Assembly (NCBI RefSeq): GCF_003576645.1 | Contig: NC_044916.1 | Location: 25,623,244 to 25,687,243, forward strand | Origin: Ipomoea triloba | Taxonomy: Eukaryota > Streptophyta > Magnoliopsida > Solanales > Convolvulaceae | Length of the DNA stretch: 64,000 nt | Direction: 5' to 3' | Shown here: piece after piece, positions 35,846-46,680 of the stretch | Numbering within the stretch: position 1 is the stretch's first letter | How the letters are laid out: the number at the start of each line of letters is the position of its first letter | Translations under genes and position numbers: made by a program | Notes under the pieces: model-generated | What the model was told of the DNA's origin: nothing | What the model saw: the letters and a program-made list of their open reading frames with translations, nothing else | The model's database searches: none

Positions 35846-36139
35846 TTAGCTACTTACAGAGGTTTTCAACGTTTTTTTATGTTCTTATTTTTAATTCTAA
35901 AAATCTGTTCGAACCCAACCATAATTTATACATTATTAGACATTTAGACATTTAATTATTTTTGTTATATTAAAATGTCCATGTAAGGGTGCTTAATGGT
36001 GGGTTTCAATTGATATTTGATAATTAATTGAAAATGTACCTAAGATTTTTTTTTTCCGTTAGGTAAATATAATTTTTATTGTAGTAATTGACTATTACAC
36101 GCTTATTTTTCCCTACTATATATGACCTACTCATGTCCT

Positions 36140-36905
36140 TCCACCTCCACTTATACCAGCTATTTTTATTGTCCTTATTATTTATTTTCACCTATCACTG
36201 TCTCTCTAGTACTAAAACATCTATCTAGCTCCACCGCGTACCGTACACCTATATCAGTTATTTTTATTATCCTTATTGTTTATTTTCATCGACCACTATT
36301 TCTGTAGTACCAAAACATCTATCTAGCTCCACTGCGTACACCTGTACCAGCTATTTTTATTGTCCTTATTGTTTATTTTCATCTATTATTGTCTCTCTAG
36401 TACCAAAACATCTATCTAGCTCCACCTCGTACACCTATACCAGCTATTTTTATTGTCCTTACTGTTTATTTTCATCTATCACTGTCTCTCTAATACCAAA
36501 ACATCTATCTAGCTCGACTGCGTACACCTATACCAGCTATTTTTATTGTCCTTATTGTTTATTTTTATTTATCACGGTCTCTCTAGTACCAAAACATCTA
36601 TCTAGTTCCACCACACCTATATATACCAGCTATTTTTATTGTCCTTATTGTTTATTTTCATCTATTACTGTCTGTCTAGTACCAAAACATCTATCTAGCT
36701 CCACCATATCTATACCAGCTATTTTTATTGTCCTTATTGTTTATTTTCATCTATCATTGTTTGTCTAGTACAAAATCATCTATCTAGCTCCACCATAATT
36801 ATACTTGCTATATATTTTTATTGTTCTTATTGTTAATTTTCATCTATCACTATTTGTCTAGTACTAAAACATCTATCTAGCTCCACCACAACTTATCTAT
36901 CCAAC
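36140..36905. repeat. Minisatellite, 89-98-bp unit, about eight copies
   Basis: Each unit contains TACCAGCTATTTTTATTGTC, TTATTGTTTATTTTCATCTA, a TCACTGTCTCTCTAGTACC block and AAAACATCTATCTAGCTCCA. TATTTTTATT words start near 36161, 36259, 36352, 36445, 36539, 36631, 36719 and 36812. The units drift gradually along the array; they are noncoding. Confidence 0.9.
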
Positions 36906-37120
36906 CATTACTAGTCCACCTCACACTTTCTCTATCTTTTTCATTAACGCACATTGTCATTTAGGGACTAACAATAAATAAATAAATAATCAATCAACTA
37001 ACTAATAAATGTAATAATCAAATCGTTTTAAATCTTGCGTTTTCAGTCCATTATTAGTTATTAAGTTAAAAAAATATTGATTGTTCAAATTTTTGGCCTA
37101 TATTGATGATTAGGAATTTA
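36906..37120. other. Intergenic, no gene seen
   Basis: AT-rich, with (AATA)n near 36979. Confidence 0.3.
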
Positions 37121-37203
37121 ATAAACATTTAAATGTAAAGATATGCAATGGTTGATTGTTAATACATTTAAATGTAAAGATATGCAATGGTTGATTGTTA
37201 ATG
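37121..37203. repeat. Tandem duplication, about 40 bp, two copies
   Basis: ACATTTAAATGTAAAGATAT plus GCAATGGTTGATTGTTAAT occurs twice in a row, starting near 37124 and 37163, with no visible differences. Confidence 0.9.
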
Positions 37204-37403
37204 GAACGAAAATGCTTTTTTCCTCTCCTATGTTTTTCTTCCAATATTTCCTCCTAATGTGATATTATTTGATTCGACTTTTTAATATTTTACTATTAAC
37301 TAAATTCTTTTTAATTAGTGGTGGGGTTAATAACCAATTCTCGAGCACCATTGCATATCCTTACATTTAGATGCTTATTAAAATTCGTAATCATCAATAT
37401 AGC

Positions 37404-37537
37404 CGTAGCGCCAATGACTTTGTGTTCTAGTGGCACGAAGTGGTTCTTCTATATGGGACTATGGGAGGCCACGAGTTTGAGTCCCAGTGGAACATATACT
37501 AAGTTATAATAAAGTTAGTAGTACTAAAAAAATAAAA
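37404..37537 (+). mobile_element. tRNA-derived SINE variant, 11-bp TSD
   Basis: Head GACTTTGTGTTCTAGTGG with A-box TGTTCTAGTGG, B-box-like GAGTTTGAGTCCC, body ATAAAGTTAGTAGTAC and an A-rich tail. Flanks ATCAATATAGC (37393-37403) and ATCAATACAGC (37538-37548) differ at one base. The head and tail match the 48574 family, the middle does not. Confidence 0.75.
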
Positions 37538-37699
37538 ATCAATACAGCTAGCCATAATAACAAACTAAAAATTGAAAATTTAGATCGATAATTCGATTGG
37601 ACATCAGCTACTTGGTCCATTGAAATTCTTTTTTTTTTGCTAACCCCAATATGACAATGCGTGTGTTAAATGAAAGTGATATTGGGTAGTGTGAGTGAA

Positions 37700-37800
37700 T
37701 TGGTCGATAGGTTGTGATAGAGATAGATATTTTGATACTAGAGAGACAAACATATATGAAAGAAAACAATACGGACAATAAGTAACTAGTATAGGTGGAT
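37700..37800 (-). repeat. Single inverted unit of the 36140 minisatellite
   Basis: On the minus strand this reads CTAGTTACTTATTGTCCGTA, TTGTTTTCTTTCATATATGT, TTGTCTCTCTAGTATCAAAA and TATCTATCTCTATC, a diverged copy of the 36140-36905 unit lying about 800 bp away in reverse. Confidence 0.6.
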
Positions 37801-38172
37801 TGTGGGAGTACGTGAATAGACCATATATAGTAGGGGTAAGTAGGCACGTAGTATGTAGTCAATCACTACAAGTAAAATTATATTTGCTTAGGGGAAATCG
37901 CCGATTTGGTCCCTCAGTTGTTATCAAACTGTCAATGTTGTCCCTTAACTCCGTATTCATCGATTTGACCCCTGAAAATAATTGTTTTTAGTCACATAAC
38001 TCCATCCGGCCAGTTTCTGGCAAACACTTAGATTTAGCAGGGGTATTTTGATCATTTCGCCCGTGACAGAGATAGAGAGAGGGAGAGGGAGCGTTCGAGA
38101 GGCGATGATAGTTCTCAAGCTAAACCGCCGATGGCGTCAAAGTTGAAATCGAACCCTGTCTCACAGGCGAAG

Positions 38173-38771
38173 TCAAAGTTGATTCAAGAACACAAGATTT
38201 TCCTGCTCGGTTAGCATCGGAGGGATTCTTCCTTTGAGCTTATTTCCGAACAGATCAACATAGGAGAGATTGGGGTGCCAATGTTTGGGGAGAAACCCCG
38301 TGAGATTCGTGTGGGAAACAGTGACGGTTATTAGGTTTTTGATGCTATTAAAGATAACGGAAGGGCCGCTGGCCGTGATGGAGACGTGTGAGACCGTTAA
38401 GTCGGTGAGATTTTGGAGGTGGCTAAGCCAGACTCCGCTGAGCTTCTGGAGGCTGTTAATGGCGGTGAATGACCAGAGATTCGAAACTAGCTCGGAGGGA
38501 ATCGGAAGCGGATGGGGGAAATGAGGCAGTTAAGGAATGCTAAATCCTTCAAAGTAGATAATGATTTGAGGGAGACGAGGTGGCGGAAGGGCTTGGAGCC
38601 GTGGCAGAATGAAAGACTCAAAGATTGCAGAGCTCTCAACTGCTTAGGGTGAAGAGTGGAAGATGAAATTGCCACCAGAGAAGAAGATGATTTCTGTGCA
38701 GGGGCAGTCGGTAAGTGTTTGTTGACTATAAGGTGCTGCAAACTTACAAAGCCTACTTGCCCTATAACCAT
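38173..38771 (-). pseudogene. Captured leucine-rich-repeat protein fragment
   Basis: Two minus-strand frames join into one LRR-type sequence. Frame one (38771-38487) has blocks such as LQHLIV and SLKSLSTLKDLAFLNCLIS; frame two (about 38510-38173) continues ELVSNLWSFTAINSLQKLSG, LTDLTVSHVSITASGPSVIF, NLTGFLPKHWHPNLSYVDLF and GRIPPMLTEQENLVFLNQL before TGA. A one-base frameshift near 38520 separates them. The repeat spacing (LxxLxLxxxxLxGxIP) is that of plant extracellular LRR receptor-like proteins. No signal peptide, transmembrane or kinase part is present. It lies wholly inside the Pack-MULE and is read as a broken passenger, not a working receptor. Confidence 0.8.
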
Positions 38772-38805
38772 GTTTCTTTATGGAGATCAGGCAACAAACA
38801 TTGCT

Positions 38806-39204
38806 TTAACCTTCTCCATCTGATTTTGAAGCTTCTCTTTGGCATGCCTCAGAGAACCAAGAACCTCTCTTACTGATTTCACAATCAAACCTAACCTCCC
38901 CTCTAATGCCCCTCCGACCTGGCAAACCCAATTGAGGGACCGAACTGGGCAACTTCTTCTCCTCTGCATTCCCATCTTCTTTTTCGGACTTGAGTTTCTT
39001 CCTCGTCGATTCTCTCAGAGGGGTCTCCGTCAGCCGCTTTACCCGCTTTGAGGCCGGAGGGGCATTAGAAGGGAGGTCAGGTTTGATTGTGAAGTCAGGG
39101 GTGTGTTGGGAAGAATCCAGCTCTTCTTCGTCGGATTCAGATTTAGATTCGGATAAAGTTTGTGAATTTTCAACGGTGGACTTCTTCGACAACAGCGGCG
39201 ACAA
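38806..39204 (-). pseudogene. Second captured fragment, acidic Ser-rich, unidentified
   Basis: A 132-codon minus-strand frame. The N-terminal part is Ser/Asp/Glu-rich (SESKSESDEEELDSS) followed by a basic stretch KRVKRLTETPLRESTRKKLK, reminiscent of plant nuclear proteins such as GeBP/STOREKEEPER relatives, but the match is too weak to name. The C-terminal third runs through the internal inverted repeat and is probably not original coding. Open frame and composition suggest exon origin. Confidence 0.45.
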
Positions 39205-39418
39205 CAGCGGCGACGAAGAGGGAGGGAGGACTGAAGAAAGGAAAATACTAATTTGCCCCTACTAAATCGGAGTGTTTGCCGGAAACTGGCCGGATGGAGT
39301 TATGTGACTAAAAACAATTATTTTCAGGGGTCAAATCGATGAATACGGAGTTAAGGGACAACATTGACAGTTTGATAACAACTGAGGGACCAAATCGGTG
39401 ATTTCCCCTATTTGCTTA

Positions 39419-40250
39419 ACTAAAAAAAATATACTTAAAACAATAAAATATGTAAATATTTAACTCAATTAATGAAATCCGTCGGCTGTATTTGAAGTGT
39501 AGATATTTAATCTCATATGTAAGTCCATAAGTTTTAGATTTTTTTCTCGAATGAAAGTAAATGATGATGACAATTGACCTGAGGTAAAATTTCTTTTTTG
39601 GTGAATCAAAATTATAATATAAATAACATTATATAGTAATATGTCAGGTCCATTTACAAAACTTTTATAAATATCTTAAATGCATTGAAAATATAAAAAA
39701 CTTTTATGGTGCTGATCATCCTCAATACAGTGACTGTATTGTATCATCTCTATCATTGGCCACATGACTTTTAATACTAATCTAAATCTATATGATATTA
39801 AACAACAAAGTAAAATGCACCCAACGCAATAATTGAGAAGTTTGACATTGCAAAATGTTGTTAATGTTTGTCATATTTCACTTATATTTTAGTGTACAAA
39901 ACTACCAAATGTGCCAACCTGTGAATGTTATCATAAGCATAGTTTCACTTTAGGAAGAAGGAAGAAACTTTAATATTATTGGTTGGTTCTGTTATCACGT
40001 GCATGATTCCGTTCCCATATTAAAATTGCTCAATTATGAATCAATCTCCTACCGTCGTATCATAGATCTTTATCTGTAAGATATGTCGATAGAAATGTAA
40101 TACTTGTATTAAAAAATTAATATATAAATTAGGAATAAAGTGTCTATTACTTTATTAGAAAAAATGTAATATTTGATAAGAAAATAATGTAATAATTTTA
40201 AATCAAAACTTTAAAATATTACTTGTTTTTTTCTTCTTTCAAAAGACATA
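39419..40250. other. Intergenic, no gene seen
   Basis: AT-rich; no coding, RNA or clear repeat recognised. Confidence 0.4.
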
Positions 40251-40253
40251 TTT

Positions 40254-40366
40254 TGAGTAGTAGGACGTAGGACATTTATAATAGTACTTTAGTAATAGTA
40301 GGACATTTATAATAGTACCATAATAGTAGTACGTACTACTATTATAAATGTCCCACTACTATTAGG
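40254..40366. repeat. Short palindrome
   Basis: GTAGTAGGAC...GACATTTATAATAGTA is repeated and then inverted as TACTATTATAAATGTCCCAC, centred on GTAGTACGTACTAC near 40327. Likely a small foldback element. Confidence 0.6.
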
Positions 40367-40829
40367 CCTGGTAATTATGGACACGACACAAAATCGGACA
40401 CGAAAATAACGGATTAGTGTTAAGCTTTAACATGTCTTGGGTTGTTAACGGGTTTACCTGTTAAGAATCTGTTATGTTTCGTGTCTTAACGGGTCAATCC
40501 ATTAAACCTATTAAGAATCCATTTAACTCGTTAATATTATCGTATTAACCCGTTTACACAAACCTGTTTACAACCCGCTAAGAACCATTGCCGTTTAGGT
40601 AAGAATCGTTGTCATGGATGAATTTACTACGTTATGCCAAGATCCTACACCAATTATATATTAATGTTCAACGATCTGAAATTTGAATTTTAATTGTGTT
40701 CAATTTTATTCTAAAAACTATTGTGAACTTCTTTAATTATAAATTTTGGATGTTATTTTATTATTTTAAGAATGTTATAACTTGAATATTTTTTAGTTTG
40801 TTTGATTGATTGAATTGTAGGATTTATTT

Positions 40830-40882
<53 letters not shown>

Positions 40883-41132
40883 TTAACTTTAAATTTTATT
40901 TTTTAATATATTAATAGGTTTTACGGGTTTAAACGGGTTTCGTGTCATATCGTGTCGACACGACTCGAAACTTGTTAACAAAACGTGCCTATCGTGTCAA
41001 CCTGTTTAACCCGTTAACAATTCGTGTTCGTGTTAAAAATTTGAACTCGTTAACCTTAACGTGTTGTATCCGTGTTTAGCCTTATCGTGTGGACTCGTTA
41101 ACGAACCCGTATACACGAATTGTCAGGTCTAA
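40367..41132. mobile_element. Nonautonomous element with GGACACGACAC / CGTGTC ends
   Basis: Left end GGCCTGGTAATTATGGACAC, right end ACACGAATTGTCAGGTCT, roughly inverted. Both flanks of the interior carry AACGGGT(T/C)-, TTAACCCGTT- and CGTGTC-type words in opposite orientation, and an AT microsatellite lies in the middle. Family resemblance to common plant MITEs; no clear TSD. Confidence 0.5.
40836..40878. repeat. (AT)n microsatellite
   Basis: About 43 bases of AT dinucleotides inside the preceding element. Confidence 0.95.
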
Positions 41133-41205
41133 GTCTACTACTACTATTATATCTGAATGAATTAATTGTAATTATTATATAAAAATTCAACGACCCATGT
41201 TTAAT

Positions 41206-42037
41206 CTATACTACTAATAAAAATAAAATTCTACTTTTATAACTTCTTGCTCAAACTACCTCCCGAGCTATTACTATATATATGGTAAATAATAACTCAA
41301 TAAATGTGACAACTTTCATATGTAGATATATTTTTTATATACATATAATATTATAAGAACAAAATTATCATTTATATTCTTCTGTATAATTACTATGATA
41401 ATTTTATGGTAATACACACACTGAATGTATAAAAGCATAATTGCATAATATTAATATAATTATCTAATAATTATTATGGTAATTGAAGAATTAATTACAC
41501 AGATATTAATTAATATAATTGATTAATAATTATTATGTTAATTAAGCTAATAATTAGACACATATTAATATAATTACAATTAAACATGAGTGGTTGGATT
41601 TTTTTTATTATAATAATTAAAATTAATTCATTCAGATATTGAGGATGAGGAGAAAAAAATAAAGACGATATGGTGAAAAACAAAATATACCTAAGGTATA
41701 AAAGTATAATTGCCTAATAATTATTATGGTAATTAATCTAAACATAATTCGCTAGATTTATTTTTATAATAATTACAATTAAATTATTTCCCCTTTTCCC
41801 CATATTTATTTTAGTAACAATATAATTACATAAATCATATTATATATCAATTTTTCAAAATAATTGCAGATAAACGATTCATATATTATTCAATTAATTG
41901 ATTGATACTTTTTCACTAATCTTATAATAAAATAAATGTAAATTTTCAAATATTAAAATTGTTTATAATTTCATATTTAATTATATTATCTAAATATATA
42001 TTTAAATTTTTTTTATCCATGCATCGCATGGGTAATT
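41206..42037 (+). mobile_element. Putative nonautonomous Helitron
   Basis: The start TCTATACTACTAATAAAAAT resembles plant Helitron 5' ends, and CCATGCATCGCATGG near 42016 is a perfect short hairpin of the type that precedes the 3' end. The canonical CTRR terminus is not present (GTAATTGAGCAATT follows). Interior AT-rich with repeated TAATTATTATGGTAATTA words; no Rep/helicase. Confidence 0.45.
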
Positions 42038-42975
42038 GAGCAATTGTTTGCTCGAATTCATGCCATGATAACATTAGAAAACATTATCGATTAAACTCAT
42101 TTCATTAATTGCACGAAATAATATTCATTGTTATAATTTATATAATTGTATATCTATTCAAATATTATTAAAATATTATAATAAATTCATTTTGTGCAAT
42201 ACACGTGCGAAAATACTCAATTTCAAATAATATCATATTTTAAAGAAATTCACACCATATATATTGTTAGTTAAGGACTTGAGGCAACTACAAGAAATTG
42301 ATATTTCCAACAGGCCGGCAAGCCTACATGCGGGCTACTTCAACGGGACTACGGGAGTGGCTAAATGCCTAAATTGTACTCCAACTAACACCGTTAATTA
42401 TTCCGTATTAAATTAGATTCTATTTAAGTGCTATAGTACAATTAATTAACAACAAATTTTTATTATCTAATATGTAATGTGACAAGTAAATGTTATGGTG
42501 TCACCAATTACTGTATATTGTGCAAAACACAACATAATCATAGAAATATGGAATATTTTATTTTGTACTACGTAGTAAATAAGGGTGCGAGCAGGGATTA
42601 GTCTGAGTACGGTACAGACTAAAATGTGCTTCTTACGGCTAGGGTATACTCAGAATACCTCGTGGTCTAACTCAAAAAAGAAGGTATAAAGTCATCTAAA
42701 TCTTTTATGAGTATATCTCAGTGCTTCCTATTTTAAATTGATATGTATTGTATTTAAAAATTTAAGAGATGTTTAAAAATTACATACATGAGAAAATTAT
42801 TTTTTTATATTTATTTAACAGTGTACTTGTCATCCTTCCTTATATAGGGCATGACCAGATGAGGCCATGATCCTTTTATAAAAAGTGATGACTGATCTCA
42901 CCCATCCATCACGATTCATCAATGGTTGAGGAGTTTTAGTAAAAAAAACACAAGGTAAATTTTATATACAATAAT
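42038..42975. other. Intergenic, no gene seen
   Basis: AT-rich with a few moderately GC-rich patches (42310-42360, 42580-42670) that match nothing recognisable. Confidence 0.35.
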
Positions 42976-43496
42976 GAGTTAATTCCAGCAATGGTTCTCC
43001 GACTATGTTAATTTTTCAAAATTAATCATCGACTTTTAATTTGAACAATTTAAGTCCCTTGATTTTCAAATTCTTTCCAATGTTGGTCATTTCGTCAAAT
43101 TTTGGTTAAGTTCAGGTCAAATGAGGGGGTAAAATTGTGCGTTCACCTGTTTAGCGTATTATTACTCGTATTTCTTCTGTCATATACACTGTATATATGA
43201 ATATAATCTCAGTCGAAGTCTCAATCGAAGCCATATAATCTCAGTCGAAGAGACTTCGGCTAACATTATATTCATACATATAGCGTATAGGACATGAGAA
43301 ATACGAGTAATAATACAGTAAACAGGTGAACGGACAATTTTACCCCTTCATTTGACCTCAACTTAACCAAAATTTGACGAAAGGACTAACATTAGAAAAA
43401 TTTTGAAAGTCAAGGGACTTAAATTGTCTAAATTAAAAGTCGGGGACTAATTTTAAAAAATTAACATAATCGGAGGACCATTGCTGGAATTAACTC
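42976..43496. mobile_element. Foldback MULE-like MITE, 521 bp, 9-bp TSD
   Basis: The arms, about 230 bp each, are inverted copies: GAGTTAATTCCAGCAATGG left, CCATTGCTGGAATTAACTC right. The centre is ATCTCAGTCGAAG repeats. Flanks TACAATAAT (42967-42975) and TATAATAAT (43497-43505) agree at 8 of 9 bases. A relative with GAGTTAATG(T/C) ends is nested at 46867-47240. Confidence 0.8.
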
Positions 43497-43505
43497 TATA
43501 ATAAT

Positions 43506-44456
43506 TGAAAACTTTTTAATATATAGTGGAGTTCATTTTGTAATAATTATTACAAACTTGAAATTTTAGTAATGATAAAGTCTTAGCCTTAGACTTTAAT
43601 GATTTTACATAATTATGTTCTTGATTATTAGAATTACAGACTAAAGCGTGAAAACCACTATAGTCGATGATTAAACTGGGCAAAACTATTATAGTCGATG
43701 TGTAAATTGAGTATTAATAGAGGATAAATTACCAAGTTATCTTAACAAAGGATTCAATTTGATAAAATCGTTGAAGTCCATGACCCAATTAAACACAAAA
43801 AGACATTTAAAATTAAATTGAGATAAATCACTATAGTCGAAGACTAAATGGATATTAACTCATTAGAAAATCATTTTTCTGCAATGCACGATAAGTACTA
43901 GTGCTCATACACATGAGGAAGTGTTTAAGTTGTAAGTAACATTATATATATATATATATTTTTGAAAAGGATATATAATTTAGTTGTAGCAAAAAAATCG
44001 TGTTTTATCTTTAACTTCATCCAAAATTATTTGTTTAGTAATTTTTTAAATGGGAGTTCATATAATATTTTCCTTTTTTGAATTGGATTTATAGGCAACG
44101 TATTGCTTGCACTCTTAACAAATGATTTTGTACTTTTCTTGAAGGATGAAATCATTTTAAAAACTATATACGGTAAGTATACTTAATAACTTAATTCATC
44201 ATGTAGAGTTTTGGTCAATAAGTTACCTCTAAATCATGTGACAATGGCTTCTAGTGAATGCAAGAAACTCATTCAAATTCTAAATATATAAATTCTACGC
44301 TAACTATTATGAAAAATTAAATTATAATTGTCTTAACTTTCATTAATTGAACTAGTAGACATATAAAAAGGAATGGAGAGAGTAGAATAATTGCATATAT
44401 AATTTAACTATTACTAATACTACGGGCCACAATACTAGTATTCTTAGAGACGTACT
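43506..44456. other. Intergenic, no gene seen
   Basis: AT-rich with ACTATAGTCGA(T/A)G(A/T) words at 43660, 43692 and 43834, perhaps part of an old element. Short AT run at 43943-43960. Confidence 0.35.
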
Positions 44457-44634
44457 AGGTAAAAACTTGCGTGAGACCATCTCAAGGTCTTAATCCGTGA
44501 GACGGATCAGATCTTTGATTAATGATGTCAAAGATCCAACCTATTAGTAAAAAAAATTTAACCCATCAATCAAAGATTCGATCGGTCTCAGGGATTGAGA
44601 CCCGTGAGACGTCCTCACACAAGTGTCGTTACCC
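44457..44634. mobile_element. Small MITE with GTGAGAC ends, family D
   Basis: Left AACTTGCGTGAGACCATCTC, right GAGACGTCCTCACACAAGT are inverted; CAAAGATC/GATCTTTG words pair inside. Related to 49355-49785 and 59838-60003. Confidence 0.65.
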
Positions 44635-44805
44635 AATGTACAAATAAGGATATGATAAAGTACAAAATAAAATAAAATCCTAATAAAATTTTCTTTTAAA
44701 ATAATTACGGAGTATCTTTTATTTTATACTCATGATGGGTGATTATTTTATTACACCTTTTTTTCTTTGCTTTCTATTATTTTATTCTTTTTATATATCT
44801 CCGTA

Positions 44806-45340
44806 TCTATACTATTAATAAAAACAATATCCTCAGTTTTAACTTCCCGCCCAAAACAGACCTATAATATTATGGTTTGCGTAATATTATAAAATATGGT
44901 AATACAGTTCCTATCCCTAATACAATTGTAAATTAAAATAGAATTCCTACTAAAATATATTCTTCCCTACGTTCCTATTCGTAATACAATTCTAGACTAG
45001 CATTACTAATGGTAATAATTCAGTATATATATTTCTCTGCAATGCAATCTATACTTCTATACTATTAATAAAAACAATATCTTCAGTTTTATCTTCCCGA
45101 CCAAAACAAACCTATAATATTATGGTTTGCGTAATATTGTAAAATATGGTAATACAATTCTTATCCCTAATACAATTGTAAACTAAAATAGAATTCCTAA
45201 TAAAATATATTCTTCCCTACGTTCCTATTCGTAATACAATTCTAGACTAGAATTACTAATGGTAATAATTCAGTATATATATTTCTCTGCAATGCAATCT
45301 ATACTATTAATAAAAACAATATCCTCAGTTTTAACTTGTA
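44806..45340. repeat. Tandem 245-250-bp units, Helitron-5'-like
   Basis: TCTATACTATTAATAAAAAC starts (with minor differences) at 44806, 45056 and 45298. The first two units are nearly identical over their length; the third diverges after about 40 bases. The start motif resembles Helitron 5' ends, so this may be a stack of truncated insertions. Confidence 0.8.
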
Positions 45341-45720
45341 TTATGGTATGGTACGTAATATTGTACAAAATATGAAAATTTGGCATAATTCAACCCGCAA
45401 GGCCAACCAATTTTCTGAACGACATTCGTGCATGCAGGTGTCGGCGCACGAGTCAAGCCTTTTTAAGTTCATTTTGGGATTTCATTTGCACCCCCTCCCC
45501 CTTGCGTGCGAGAGAGAGCCTCTATGCTATACAATTCAATAAGCCTTAGAAAAACTCTTGTATAAGTAGTGGTGCAAACCACTTCTCAAACCAATGTGGG
45601 ACAAAAGTTACTTGAAAGGTTTTTTTCTATATTTTTCTAACTCAAATGGGTCAACTTTGAGAACCAATTTTTCATTCACCCATTATCATTAGCATAAATT
45701 GTTTAGTTTGGTTTCGGCAA
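45341..45720. other. Unassigned, moderately GC-rich
   Basis: Includes CTTGTATAAGTAGTGGTGCA and CAAACCAATGTGGGACAAAA, words I associate with plant retroelement or intron sequences. It leads directly into the exon-like fragment at 45721. No open frame of its own. Confidence 0.3.
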
Positions 45721-45894
45721 GTGTTTGATCTTATCCTGGGCGAGCAAAAAAGAATGATGATGAAGACCCAGATCTTTGATGAAGCTTTAAGCTCCTTGAA
45801 GGAACATAGCTTCCTAGTTATGAAACAGTCTGCGATTCAAGTTTTCTATAACATAGTTAGAAAAGTTGTTTCTATGTCTGACTGTAAGGAATGA
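45721..45894 (+). pseudogene. Exon-like gene fragment, unidentified, C-terminal
   Basis: A 57-codon open stretch, beginning after a possible acceptor (TTTCGGCAAG) and ending in TGA at 45892-45894. It reads VFDLILGEQKRMMMKTQIFD, then EALSSLKEHSFLVMKQSAIQ and VFYNIVRKVVSMSDCKE. It has ordinary protein composition, Lys/Glu/hydrophobic heptad-like spacing and codon use unlike the AT-rich surroundings. I cannot name the protein. The 3' side has a UTR-like stretch ending in TTTACCTT and eight A residues near 45966, which suggests a retroposed or transposon-captured mRNA end. It could also be the last exon of a gene whose upstream part is lost. Confidence 0.45.
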
Positions 45895-46254
45895 TTTACC
45901 ATTTCATTGATCGTTGATGTAAACATTTTATGTTATGAATTAATGGAATAGCTACGTTTACCTTAAAAAAAACATAATTCTTTACAAGATAATATTCATT
46001 ATATACTTTTTTAATCATTTTCAGTTCAAAAATTCAAAGCACCACAACCATCAGCCTGCGACGGCCCCTTTCATTTTTATTTGTAAATTCATTCATCTCA
46101 TTAATTGAAGTTGTTTCTTTCCTTCTTTTTTTATTTTTTATTTTTTTAATACTATTAGTTATTTATTTAGAATAATCAATATTCTTTATATTTTGTATTA
46201 TAACATTTTTCATAAATATGCTATATATGTGCACATGCACGTATATGTCAAGAA
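45895..46254. other. Intergenic, no gene seen
   Basis: UTR-like tail of the preceding fragment, then AT-rich DNA. Confidence 0.35.
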
Positions 46255-46433
46255 TTATTGTGTGGACCATTATGCTAAAAGTGCATTATTTTTGTACTGA
46301 AGGTACATTATTTGATAGTATATATAAAATAATGTACTTTATGTACAAAAATAATGTACTTTTAATATATTAAAAATATACTTTTTATTTATGTTCCACA
46401 CAGTTGTGTGGACCATGGTCCATACAATAATGA
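46255..46433. mobile_element. MITE, family A
   Basis: Left TTGTGTGGACCATTATGCTA, right ACAGTTGTGTGGACCATGG; the interior has GTACATTA(T)TTTTGTACTG words in one arm and the complement in the other, meeting near GATAGTATATAT. A diverged copy of 12395-12624. Confidence 0.7.
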
Positions 46434-46680
46434 TCACCCCTATTCGAACACAAATATTCTAAATAGGTGCTTATTGGATTTTAGACCCAAGTAATTAAAT
46501 TTATTTTTTAATTTGTTTTTTGGGCGATAAAGAAAACTCGTATCATTTTGTGACAAGATTTCGTACTATGGATAGAGAAAGTGCCTATATTGTGGAAGTC
46601 TTGGGCCTCTTGGCAAACCAAAAGGCCCAAGAGGCCAGGTAAGCGGCAAATTTTTATTTTTATTTTATTTTATTTTATTA
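46434..46680. other. Intergenic
   Basis: No gene; a (TTTTA)n tract at 46652-46678 borders the next MITE. Confidence 0.3.

Larger units (their letters stand above)
37891..39408. mobile_element. Pack-MULE with captured gene fragments, 10-bp TSD
   Basis: The perfect TSD TATTTGCTTA is at 37881-37890 and 39409-39418. The terminal inverted repeats are about 150 bp and differ at only a few bases: GGGGAAATCGCCGATTTGG at the left, CCAAATCGGTGATTTCCCC at the right. The 1.2-kb interior is GC-richer than its surroundings, carries an LRR-gene fragment and an acidic-protein fragment (both on the minus strand), and has no transposase. It also has an internal inverted repeat (38868-38930 against 39045-39105). 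High TIR identity and an intact TSD point to a recent insertion. Confidence 0.9.

Noticed and set aside
38163..38771. A functional LRR receptor gene
   Set aside because: It has a frameshift, lacks signal peptide and membrane or kinase parts, and lies inside a transposon.
37891..39408. A 9-bp instead of a 10-bp TSD for the Pack-MULE
   Set aside because: Ten bases match exactly on both sides; a 9-bp reading is possible only by assigning the border T/A to the element and does not alter the call.
45341..45720. Cassandra-type TRIM (5S rRNA in the LTR)
   Set aside because: No 5S rRNA sequence could be found in the stretch or elsewhere in the window.
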